Source: an uncultured Gammaproteobacteria bacterium
Lineage (GTDB): Bacteria > Pseudomonadota > Gammaproteobacteria > GCA-2729495
DNA: 6,005 nucleotides
Direction: 5' to 3'
Assembly (NCBI GenBank): GCA_947258805.1
Contig: CAMYJV010000143.1
Span: forward strand, 7,670-13,674
How positions within the stretch are numbered: position 1 is the stretch's first letter; each line of letters starts with the position of its first letter. A program made the translations under genes and the position numbers. Shown here in pieces: positions 1 to 6,005 of this stretch. The notes beneath the pieces are model-generated. The model saw only the letters and a list, made by a program, of their open reading frames with translations. It was not told the origin of the DNA and did not search any database.

Positions 1-1
1 C

Positions 2-1108
2 GCGGGCGGTCTCGCGTACCTGGGCACCCTGGTCAAGGACACGCCGAGCGCCGCAAACGTTGTCGACTATGCCGGCATCATTCGGGAACGAGCGTTGCTG
101 CGCGACCTGATCCGGACCGGCAATGAAATTGCCTCGAGCGCTTACCATACCGAGGGGCGCGCGATCAGCGAACTGGTGGACTCCGCCGAGCGCCAGGTAT
201 TCGAAATTGCCGAACGGGGCAAGCGCCGCGGCTCAGGGTTTGTGCGCCTGCGCGAGGTGCTGAACGACGCCGTAGACCGGCTGGACGTGTTGCACCAGTC
301 CGGCGGCATGCTCACCGGTGTTGCTACCGGCTTCAACAAGCTCGATGACCTGACGGCCGGTCTGCAGTCGGGCGACCTGATCATCGTGGCCGGGCGGCCG
401 TCCATGGGCAAAACCACGCTGGCGATGAATGTGGCCGAGAACGTGGCGTTAGGGCTGAGCCAGCCCACCGCCATCTTCAGCATGGAAATGTCTGTCGACC
501 AGCTGGCCTTTCGGCTGATCTCTTCGCTGGGGCGGGTGGATCAGTCGCGCCTTCGCACCGGGCGTTTTGGCGACGACGACTGGAAGCGGATAAACGGCGC
601 CATTCAGCAGATGTCGCAGGCGCCTATCTTCATCGACGACACGCCGGCCATGACGCCCACGGAGGTTCGCGCGCGAGCCCGCCGCCTGCAACGCGAGCAC
701 GGGCTAAGCCTGATCGTGGTGGACTATCTGCAGCTGATGCAGGTGTCAGGCACTTCCGAAAACCGCGCCACGGAGATTTCGGCGATCTCTCGTTCGCTGA
801 AGGCGCTGGCAAGGGAGTTGAGCGTGCCGATCATCGCCCTGTCGCAGCTGAACCGCAGTGTGGAACAGCGAACGGATAAGAAACCCGTGATGTCCGACCT
901 GCGGGAATCCGGGGCCATCGAGCAGGACGCTGACGTGATCGTGTTTATTTATCGTGAAGAGGTTTACGACAAGAACACGCCGCGCGCAGGCATTGCCGAT
1001 ATCACCATTGCCAAACAGCGCAACGGGCCGACGGGTGAATTCCCGTTGACCTTCCTCGGCAAGTACACCCGCTTCGAGAATTTCGCGCCGGAAGACAGCG
1101 CGTTCTAG
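2..1108 (+). CDS. dnaB: Replicative DNA helicase DnaB (5' truncated by window edge)
   Basis: Hexameric ATP-dependent helicase that unwinds DNA at the replication fork and recruits primase; cytoplasmic. The reading frame is open from base 2, and its first residues (AYLGTLVKDTPSAANV) already match the E. coli DnaB N-terminal domain. The TTG at 95 is therefore internal and not the start. 368 residues are present against about 470 for the family, so roughly the first 100 codons lie upstream. Seen in the RecA-like ATPase domain: Walker A GRPSMGKT at bases 392-415, Walker B LIVVDYLQ at 710-733, the SQLNRSVEQR and SDLRESGAIEQDAD motifs, and a C-terminal KQRNGPTG segment carrying the conserved arginine region that contacts the neighbouring subunit's nucleotide. 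The stop TAG is at 1106-1108. Its 3' end faces the FHA gene across six bases. Nothing suggests decay. Identification is very secure; a phage DnaB is unlikely given the radA neighbourhood. Confidence 0.97.
   Translation, partial: AGGLAYLGTLVKDTPSAANVVDYAGIIRERALLRDLIRTGNEIASSAYHTEGRAISELVDSAERQVFEIAERGKRRGSGFVRLREVLNDAVDRLDVLHQSGGMLTGVATGFNKLDDLTAGLQSGDLIIVAGRPSMGKTTLAMNVAENVALGLSQPTAIFSMEMSVDQLAFRLISSLGRVDQSRLRTGRFGDDDWKRINGAIQQMSQAPIFIDDTPAMTPTEVRARARRLQREHGLSLIVVDYLQLMQVSGTSENRATEISAISRSLKALARELSVPIIALSQLNRSVEQRTDKKPVMSDLRESGAIEQDADVIVFIYREEVYDKNTPRAGIADITIAKQRNGPTGEFPLTFLGKYTRFENFAPEDSAF
1077..1106. terminator. Possible weak bidirectional hairpin at the dnaB/FHA convergent junction
   Basis: An inverted repeat sits at the very end of dnaB. 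CGCGC (1084-1088) pairs with GCGCG (1098-1102) around a nine-base loop. AGAA (1077-1080) can pair with TTCT (1103-1106) beyond a three-base bulge. Only a short T-containing tail follows on either strand. The convergent genes leave six intergenic bases, so any terminator must overlap coding sequence, and this is the only candidate I found near the junction. It lacks a proper U-tract and may be chance in GC-rich DNA. Confidence 0.2.
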
Positions 1109-1114
1109 CGGATT

Positions 1115-1831
1115 TCAGTCGGCGAAAAAGCCCATCTTGATGCCGATGATCTCGATGACGTCGTTGTCCTTTAGCTCGCGGGCCTGAGGACCCATCGGGT
1201 CACCGTTCACCTTGGCCGGTTCACGGCCAGTCTCGTTTTCAACCTGCACCACGTGGTAGCCGTCGGCGCGACGGGTGATCGCGACCACTTGCGCGCCAGG
1301 TCTGCCCAGCGTGGTGACGGCTTTACCGAGGTCGAGTTCGCGGCCGGCGAAGGAACCGTTCAACACCTGCACCTTGGCCATGGGTAAGGGCTTGGCCCCG
1401 GCCGCCGTTTCGATAAACTCCTGGCCCCGTCCTGGCGGGGGAGGCGCAGCCATTTCAGGCGGCGGCGCATGCTTGGCGGCCATTTCTGCATTGTCGATGA
1501 CCATGGTCCGCGCAAACTCGTCGTCCTGATCATCATCTTCTGCGGCGCTGTCGACGAAACGCAGCTGGTGGCGGCCGATGGTAATCAGGTCGCCGTGCTG
1601 CAGCGCGTGTTTCTTGATCAGCTTCCCGTTGACGTATGTGCCATTCGTGCTGTTCAGGTCCTCAAGAAACGAATCGTTGAGGATATTGATGATCAGCGAG
1701 TGATGGCCGCTCACCGTCGGGTTGTCGATGCGGACATCGTTGTCTGCGAGGCGGCCAATCGTGTACCGCTCTTTCGACATGTTGTACTCGGCGAGCTGGG
1801 CTCCATCGACGCTCAGGATCAGTCTAGCCAT
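1115..1831 (-). CDS. Two-FHA-domain protein (phosphothreonine reader)
   Basis: Cytoplasmic 238-residue protein with no signal peptide or membrane segment. The N-terminal FHA domain (about residues 1-95) has the full binding signature: GR at 26-27, SGHH at 41-44, NSTNGT at 60-65 and VNG at 67-69. It should therefore bind phosphothreonine peptides. Residues 97-105 are strongly acidic, followed by ARTMVID (107-113) and a Pro-rich linker (122-134). A second, degenerate FHA-like fold (about 153-238) keeps LGR (175-177), ITRRADGY (185-192), VNG (208-210) and a final DNDVIEI strand, but lacks the SxxH and NxTNG pattern, so it probably does not bind phosphothreonine classically. It is the last gene of a likely operon, 11 bases after the phosphatase stop. 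The Shine-Dalgarno is weak (GGTG before the ATG), suggesting coupled translation. Inferred role: adaptor or substrate of the neighbouring kinase. Its partner is unknown; no T6SS gene is in view to support an Fha1-type role. Confidence 0.9.
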   Translation of the reverse strand: MARLILSVDGAQLAEYNMSKERYTIGRLADNDVRIDNPTVSGHHSLIINILNDSFLEDLNSTNGTYVNGKLIKKHALQHGDLITIGRHQLRFVDSAAEDDDQDDEFARTMVIDNAEMAAKHAPPPEMAAPPPPGRGQEFIETAAGAKPLPMAKVQVLNGSFAGRELDLGKAVTTLGRPGAQVVAITRRADGYHVVQVENETGREPAKVNGDPMGPQARELKDNDVIEIIGIKMGFFAD

Positions 1832-1842
1832 GGTTCACCACA

Positions 1843-2667
1843 CTATTGGAAGATTCGTTTGAGTCGTGCCAGCAGTCCGGTTCTGGCAGGGAATGCATCC
1901 AGCACGTGTGCCAGGATGATGGAAATGTTGTCCTTGCCGCCGTTATCATTACTCAGCTGAATCAGCTGCTTACCCGCGACGTCTAGATTAGCACCAAACG
2001 TGCTTATGGTTAAGTTAATGTCTTCGTCTTCGACCATGTCAGACAGGCCGTCGGAGCACAACAGGTAGACGTCGTCGGGGGCCGCTTCCAGCTCGCAGAT
2101 CGAAACTTCGACGCCCGGCTCGACACCCAGGGCCCGTGTCACGTAGTTGCGGTTGGTCGATCTGGCGGCCTCCTCGGGGGAGTAAAAGCCCCGATCCACC
2201 AGCTCCTGGAGCAGGGAGTGGTCCATCGTGACCTGCTCAAACTGCCCGTCCCGCATGCGGTACAGCCGCGAGTCGCCCACGTGGGCGATGGACACGCGGT
2301 TATCATAGAACAGGCAGGCCACGATGGTGGTGCCCATGCCCTCACACTGGGGTTGGCTCTTGGCGGTCTGGTGGATCACCTTGTTCGCGCGGCAAATCGC
2401 ATCCCGAAGGACAATACTTTGGCGCATCAGTCCCGTTTCGGGCTCGGGGTCACCCCGATCCTCCCGCTGGCAGGCCTCGGCGACCAGTTCCAGCACGGTT
2501 TTCACGGCAATGCCGCTGGCCACCTCGCCGGCGTTATAGCCACCCATACCGTCGGCGAGGACCAGCAAGCCGGTCGCCAGGCTGGCGCCGATTGCGTCCT
2601 CGTTGTGGTCCCTGACTTTGCCAACGTCAGTCACCTGGACGCAGGCAAACTTACTTTCCAGGTTCAT
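1843..2667 (-). CDS. PP2C-family Ser/Thr protein phosphatase
   Basis: Metal-dependent (Mn/Mg) phosphatase that removes phosphate from Ser/Thr; 274 residues, a typical length for the bacterial PppA/PrpC/Stp group. The metal-site motifs are intact: RDHNED (19-24), ADGMGG (38-43), GMGTT (110-114), AHVGDSRLYRMRDG (128-141), TMDHSL (147-152), VTRALG (176-181), CSDGLSDM (204-211) and GGKDNISII (243-251). Acidic ligands D24, D39, D206 and D246 are all present, so activity is expected. There is no signal peptide or membrane segment. Beyond the catalytic fold, the tail at about 261-274 (TGLLARLKRIFQ) is basic and amphipathic-looking. The ATG gives the usual start, a few residues before the RDHNED strand; no clear Shine-Dalgarno precedes it. 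It follows the kinase stop by 20 bases, consistent with translation from the same message. Inferred job: reversing phosphorylation of the kinase and its targets, including the FHA protein. The family is certain, the substrate is not. Confidence 0.95.
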   Translation of the reverse strand: MNLESKFACVQVTDVGKVRDHNEDAIGASLATGLLVLADGMGGYNAGEVASGIAVKTVLELVAEACQREDRGDPEPETGLMRQSIVLRDAICRANKVIHQTAKSQPQCEGMGTTIVACLFYDNRVSIAHVGDSRLYRMRDGQFEQVTMDHSLLQELVDRGFYSPEEAARSTNRNYVTRALGVEPGVEVSICELEAAPDDVYLLCSDGLSDMVEDEDINLTISTFGANLDVAGKQLIQLSNDNGGKDNISIILAHVLDAFPARTGLLARLKRIFQ

Positions 2668-2687
2668 GCAAGCGGCCGGCCGACGAC

Positions 2688-5168
2688 TCAGTCTTCGAAA
2701 TTACTACAACAATCCCGCAGGGCCAATGCCATTGCGCGGCCGTTGGGGTAACGGTCCTCCGGGTCTTTGGCGAGGACCTTGTCGAATACATTGTCTACGC
2801 AGGGCGGGAGATCATCGCGAATGGAGCTCAGTGGGGCGTGCCGATCGTTGACGATCTTGTCCATTAATTTGGGAATCGAGTCGGCGCGGAAAGGCGGTGA
2901 GCCCACCAGCAGGTGGAATAACGTGATCCCCAGGGAATACAGGTCAGACTGGCCGGTGACTGGGCTGCCGGCAAGCTGTTCCGGAGACATATAAGACGGC
3001 GTGCCAAGGATGATACCCGTCTTTGTCCGACTTGTATCCGTTAACCGTGCGATACCAAAGTCAGTGATCTTCAGACTGTCACTGGCTGCGTTGTACATGA
3101 TATTGGCGGGCTTGATGTCCCGGTGCACGACGTTCTGACTGTGGGCGTAGTGCAGTGCTTCAGCGGCACGGGCACCGAGTTCCAGTACCCAGTGTGGCGG
3201 CAACAGATTACCCGTGGTTGCGTAGTGGCTGAGGGACTCGCCTTCGAAGTACTCCATGGCCAGGTAGGCCACGTCGTCATCTTCATCCACATCGTAGATA
3301 GCGATGATGTTCTGGTGATTGAGCCGGCCGGCGGATTCTGCTTCGCGCAGGAATTGCTCCTTAGCGGCCTGCAGGTCTTCTTCGCTGAACTCCTCGGCCA
3401 GCGCAATCGTCTTGATCGCGACCTTGCGGTTGATCTTCGGGTCCTGGCCCAGGTACACGGTAGCCATTGCGCCGCGACCCAGTACCTTGATGACTTCGTA
3501 GCGGCCCAGCCGCTGCCGGCCGCCGTCGTCGGCGGGCCGGGCCACGCGCTTGCCCTTGGCTTCATTCGGGATACCCGCCGCTTCGCGTTCCTGCTTCGCA
3601 GCTCCCGACAGCTTCTTCAGTTTGTCGGTGACCCCTCGATAGGCCGGATCGATGGAAGCAAGGTAGCGCAATACCCGTTCGGCCTTGGCGAACTCGCGGC
3701 GCTTGCCGTGGGTCACCGCGATGCGATAGAGGCGTTCCTTGGTATCGTCGTTTGGGGGTTGCTGGCGCAGAACGGAAAAAGCCAGATCGAGCTCGTCACC
3801 TTCGCCGAGTTTGGGCCCGACCGCCTGCGGCTGCTCGGTTGGCAGTGGTTCGGCGTTGCGCAGGTAACGCAAGGCGACGATGAGGGTAATGCCCAATCCC
3901 GAGAACACGATCGCCATGCCAAGGTGCACCCACACGCCGTGGGCCAGCAGCAGATAGGCCTCTGTGGTGAACAGAATTGTGCCAATAAACACGGCCGCCA
4001 GGGCCGCGGCATTCAGGCTCATTCCGGGCGCCAGCACCAGGAATATTGCGGCCAGGGCGATTATCAGCAGTAATTCGGACCACTGCAGCCAGCCGGGGCG
4101 GATCAGGTAGTCGGTCTGCAACAGATTCGACAGGCTGGTGGCGGTGAGCAGCATGGCCGACATGGCCGGATCGACAGGCGTGCGGTAGGTGGTGTCTGTG
4201 GCGATCGCGCCGAGCAGCACGATTCGCCCGCTGATCTCTGCGTGATCCACCGAATCGCTGAGGATTTCATTGGGCGTGATCCGCGAGAAGCCGTCATCGC
4301 CAGCAGTGTCCTTGTAGAAACGTGGCAGTACCGTGCGGTTAGTGCCGGTGACGATTTCATGCTCGCCCACAAGCAACCGGCCCTGCGCATCGACGCGCAG
4401 CGCCGCCGAACCACCCGCGGCGTGGGCGAGTGCTGCCATGGCGAGCGTGGGCACGGCGCGATCATCTGAGCGCACCAGCAGCGCACTTTGCCTGACGGTG
4501 CCGTCTGGATCGGCCCGGAATCCGGCATAGCCGGCGCCGGCGGTCTGAGCACATACTGAAGGCGGCAATGCGACGAGTTCGCGCGCCGGCTGCATGGCCT
4601 CAAGAATGCCGGTATTCGGCACCGGAACCGCGAGGCGGTTGCAGGTGTCCAGCCCCTGGGGTTCGCGAGGGTTTGCCGGTGTCAGTGCCACGACACCCTT
4701 GCCGGATTTGGCCAGGGATGCTTCGATGGCACGTCGGGCTTCGAACTGTTTGCTGAATCCGGCCAGCCTCTCGGTCAGTGAGTCCATATCCCGGCCTGAC
4801 TGGTTGGCCCGCTGTTCGAGTTCGAGCAGCGCGTTCAGTTGCCGAATGTCTGGCATGGTGTTGTCGGGCGGGGGTGGCTGGGTAGGCACGATGACCGCCG
4901 CACCCGCGGAATTCAGCTTGTCGATCACCCGGGCCAGGCGCGGATCGCTCCACAGGGCATTGCCGGCGGTGCGTGGCCCGGTGTCGACCAGCAGTACCCG
5001 GTCGCTCGGGGTCGCCGACCATTGCCGCTGCAGGAAATCGTAGATGGCAAACTCCAGGCGCAGCATGCGGTCGCCGGCTCCGAAGATGAGTGCCAACAGC
5101 AGAAACAGCAGGGCCAGCGGCGCGGCAAGGCCAATGCGGGATGGATTCAGGGCAGCATGGGAAAACAT
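2688..5168 (-). CDS. Membrane CHASE2-sensor serine/threonine protein kinase
   Basis: 826-residue receptor kinase of the inner membrane. Order: TM1 (about 12-32); an extracytoplasmic CHASE2-like sensor (about 35-360) ending in the family's RIVLLGAIATDT and LLTATSLSNLL elements; three TM helices (about 365-383, 386-407, 413-433); a cytoplasmic TPR-like helical pair (about 475-510); and a Hanks-type kinase domain (557-820). Catalytic residues are complete: GRGAMATVYLG (564-574), VAIK with K586, alpha-C E609, HRDIKPAN (682-689, D684), DFG (703-705) and SPE (728-730). The activation loop carries T715 and T717, which align with the PknB autophosphorylation sites T171/T173. A likely coiled coil (108-155) interrupts the sensor, and the early CHASE2 strand reads VPTQPPPP where an acidic FDIxF-like motif is usual. 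ATG 5168 is preferred because the next Met (34) would delete TM1. It is the first gene of the three-gene set. Ligand unknown. Confidence 0.95.
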   Translation of the reverse strand: MFSHAALNPSRIGLAAPLALLFLLLALIFGAGDRMLRLEFAIYDFLQRQWSATPSDRVLLVDTGPRTAGNALWSDPRLARVIDKLNSAGAAVIVPTQPPPPDNTMPDIRQLNALLELEQRANQSGRDMDSLTERLAGFSKQFEARRAIEASLAKSGKGVVALTPANPREPQGLDTCNRLAVPVPNTGILEAMQPARELVALPPSVCAQTAGAGYAGFRADPDGTVRQSALLVRSDDRAVPTLAMAALAHAAGGSAALRVDAQGRLLVGEHEIVTGTNRTVLPRFYKDTAGDDGFSRITPNEILSDSVDHAEISGRIVLLGAIATDTTYRTPVDPAMSAMLLTATSLSNLLQTDYLIRPGWLQWSELLLIIALAAIFLVLAPGMSLNAAALAAVFIGTILFTTEAYLLLAHGVWVHLGMAIVFSGLGITLIVALRYLRNAEPLPTEQPQAVGPKLGEGDELDLAFSVLRQQPPNDDTKERLYRIAVTHGKRREFAKAERVLRYLASIDPAYRGVTDKLKKLSGAAKQEREAAGIPNEAKGKRVARPADDGGRQRLGRYEVIKVLGRGAMATVYLGQDPKINRKVAIKTIALAEEFSEEDLQAAKEQFLREAESAGRLNHQNIIAIYDVDEDDDVAYLAMEYFEGESLSHYATTGNLLPPHWVLELGARAAEALHYAHSQNVVHRDIKPANIMYNAASDSLKITDFGIARLTDTSRTKTGIILGTPSYMSPEQLAGSPVTGQSDLYSLGITLFHLLVGSPPFRADSIPKLMDKIVNDRHAPLSSIRDDLPPCVDNVFDKVLAKDPEDRYPNGRAMALALRDCCSNFED

Positions 5169-5176
5169 CCCCGGAT

Positions 5177-5207
5177 CTTATATAACGCCTGCTCCCGGCG
5201 GTGAGAA
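5177..5207 (-). promoter_or_regulatory. Candidate sigma70-type promoter for the kinase-phosphatase-FHA operon
   Basis: On the minus strand a -35-like TTCTCA (5202-5207, 4/6 to consensus) is followed by a 17-base spacer and TATATA (5179-5184, 4/6). The overlapping TATAAG (5177-5182) matches 5/6 but has a poorer spacing. It is the most AT-rich patch in the divergent region. Transcription would begin about 5-8 bases downstream, practically at the kinase ATG (5168), and no Shine-Dalgarno is visible before that ATG. The two observations fit a leaderless or very short-leader message. Predicted from sequence only. Confidence 0.4.
5181..5186 (+). promoter_or_regulatory. Possible -10 element for radA sharing the same palindrome
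   Basis: Read on the plus strand, the TTATATAA palindrome (5178-5185) supplies TATAAC (5181-5186), 5/6 to the sigma70 -10. The hexamer 17 bases upstream (TGGGAA, 5158-5163) is a poor -35 and lies inside the kinase gene. If used, it would give radA a leader of roughly 95 bases. No better -10/-35 pair for radA was found in the 120-base intergenic region. Confidence 0.22.
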
Positions 5208-5271
5208 CTGGTTGTCGTTTTGTCGCCCAGTAGGCAGATTTCGGTGCTTGGCGGCAGCACGCCATGAGAGC

Positions 5272-5275
5272 AGGA
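5272..5275 (+). promoter_or_regulatory. Probable radA ribosome binding site (AGGA, long spacing)
   Basis: AGGA is the best Shine-Dalgarno match upstream of radA. It is separated from the ATG at 5289 by 13 bases, longer than the usual 5-9, so initiation may be moderate. The ATG itself is well supported because MAKARTTYRCQEC begins like other RadA proteins. Confidence 0.4.
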
Positions 5276-5288
5276 TCACACTTTTAGC

Positions 5289-6005
5289 ATGGCCAAGGCC
5301 CGAACCACTTATCGCTGCCAGGAATGCGGCGTCACCAGCCCTAAATGGCAGGGCCAGTGTGCCGGTTGTGGCGCGTGGAATACCCTCGAGCGCGTCCGTT
5401 CAGCGGCGACGGCAGGCTACGCCGGCGAAGTGCGGGGCCGGCGCCTGGCTGACGTGGCCGAGACGGCCATGGACCGCCAGTCCACGGGCCTGGTGGAGTT
5501 GGACCGGGTGCTGGGTGGCGGCCTGGTGCCCGGCGCCGTGGTATTGATCGGGGGTGATCCCGGTATCGGCAAGTCAACCTTGCTGCTGCAGGCAACTGCG
5601 GCTGCGGGCGGCCGCCAGACGCTCTACGTCAGCGGCGAGGAATCGCTGGCGCAGATTGCGTTGCGAGCCCGGCGCCTTGAAGTCGACCCACAGGGGCTTA
5701 CCGTGCTGGCTGAGACTCGTGTTGAGGACATTGTGGCCCTCGCGCAGGAAGAGCGTCCCGCCTGCCTGATCGTCGACTCGGTGCAGACGGTTTACAGCGA
5801 CACGCTGCCCTCGGCGCCGGGATCGGTAAACCAGCTCCGGGAATCTACCGCGCAATTGGTGCGCCTGGCCAAAGCCGATGGCATCGCCGTCATCCTCGTG
5901 GGGCACGTCACCAAGTCCGGGAGCATTGCCGGGCCCCGGGTACTTGAGCACATGGTGGACGCCGTCCTGTACTTCGAGAACGAGGCGGGCAGCCGCTACC
6001 GGATT
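5289..6005 (+). CDS. radA: DNA repair protein RadA/Sms (3' truncated by window edge)
   Basis: RecA-like ATPase that drives branch migration and processing of recombination intermediates; cytoplasmic. The frame is open from ATG 5289 to the last base, giving 239 residues of a protein usually about 450-460 long. Seen: an N-terminal C4 zinc finger (C10, C13, C24, C27, as CQEC and CAGC), RadA landmarks STGLVELDRVLGGGLVPGA (65-83), Walker A GDPGIGKST (89-97), VSGEES (114-119), Walker B LIVDSVQ (160-166), and GHVTKSGSIAGPRVLEHMVD (205-224). The RadA-specific KNRFG motif and the Lon-like C-terminal domain should lie just past the edge. It is divergent from the kinase operon and separated by 120 bases, so it is not part of that operon. 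The zinc finger together with the LGGG segment excludes RecA or KaiC. Confidence 0.97.
   Translation, partial: MAKARTTYRCQECGVTSPKWQGQCAGCGAWNTLERVRSAATAGYAGEVRGRRLADVAETAMDRQSTGLVELDRVLGGGLVPGAVVLIGGDPGIGKSTLLLQATAAAGGRQTLYVSGEESLAQIALRARRLEVDPQGLTVLAETRVEDIVALAQEERPACLIVDSVQTVYSDTLPSAPGSVNQLRESTAQLVRLAKADGIAVILVGHVTKSGSIAGPRVLEHMVDAVLYFENEAGSRYRI

Noticed and set aside
95..97. TTG as a start codon for dnaB
   Set aside because: The frame continues upstream to base 2 with residues matching DnaB, so the gene is simply cut by the window edge.
1469..1960. 163-codon plus-strand frame opposite the FHA gene
   Set aside because: Antisense shadow of a gene with clear FHA motifs; no recognisable product.
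2673..2682. Perfect 10-base palindrome CGGCCGGCCG in the kinase-phosphatase gap
   Set aside because: No loop and no flanking symmetry; expected by chance in GC-rich DNA and too short to call an operator or terminator.
2218..2751. 177-codon plus-strand frame opposite the phosphatase
   Set aside because: Antisense shadow of PP2C, His/Gly-rich with no domain, and it crosses the phosphatase-kinase boundary.
3123..4073. 316-codon open frame on the plus strand opposite the kinase gene
   Set aside because: It lies wholly antisense to a kinase with intact catalytic motifs. Its translation has no recognisable domain; long antisense frames are common opposite GC-rich genes.
1115..5168. The three-gene module as a mobile island or defence system
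   Set aside because: No integrase, transposase, direct repeats, tRNA or toxin/nuclease domain is visible, and base composition by eye does not stand out from the flanking genes.
4600..5265. 221-codon minus-strand frame overlapping the kinase N-terminus and the intergenic region
   Set aside because: Composition is Arg/Pro/Gly-rich with no domain, and it is out of frame with the TM1/CHASE2 coding sequence, which is well supported.
5044..5547. 167-codon plus-strand frame crossing the intergenic region into radA
   Set aside because: Out of frame with radA, whose zinc finger and Walker motifs are plainly in the frame starting at 5289; Arg/Ala/Pro-rich without a domain.

Overview
This GC-rich window looks like a proteobacterial chromosome segment, most likely from a gammaproteobacterium, with a betaproteobacterium as the alternative. 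The basis is the close resemblance of its DnaB and RadA proteins to those of E. coli, judged from remembered family sequence and not from a search. Genus cannot be assigned. The replication and repair genes at the edges are chromosomal housekeeping genes. I see no insertion sequence, integrase, tRNA, rRNA or CRISPR array.

Layout: bases 2-1108 (+) hold the 3' three quarters of the replicative helicase gene dnaB, cut off by the window start. Three genes follow on the minus strand, closely packed and transcribed from right to left: a membrane CHASE2-Ser/Thr protein kinase (2688-5168), a PP2C-family phosphatase (1843-2667) and a two-FHA-domain phosphothreonine-reader protein (1115-1831). The gaps between them are only 20 and 11 bases. 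A 120-base divergent intergenic region (5169-5288) separates the kinase from radA (5289-6005, +), which runs off the right edge. There is no gene-free stretch longer than 300 bases.

How the genes fit together: the three minus-strand genes make a compact eukaryotic-type phosphosignalling set. The writer is a kinase with an extracytoplasmic sensor, three further membrane helices, a TPR-like linker and a cytoplasmic kinase domain. The eraser is a soluble, metal-dependent PP2C phosphatase. The reader is an FHA protein with a candidate phosphoacceptor threonine between its two FHA folds. All key catalytic residues of the kinase and phosphatase are present, so the module looks active. Its signal and downstream target cannot be read from this window. 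The kinase/phosphatase/FHA logic resembles the PpkA-PppA-Fha threonine phosphorylation pathway that controls type VI secretion in Pseudomonas, but no secretion gene is visible here.

The points most worth a second look are the placement of this module between dnaB and radA, the degenerate CHASE2 sensor with its helical insertion, the possible phospho-switch in the FHA protein, and a palindromic TTATATAA element in the divergent region. That element could serve as a -10 in both directions and would put the kinase transcript start almost at its ATG. The component families are known; I see no clear evidence of an entirely undescribed system.
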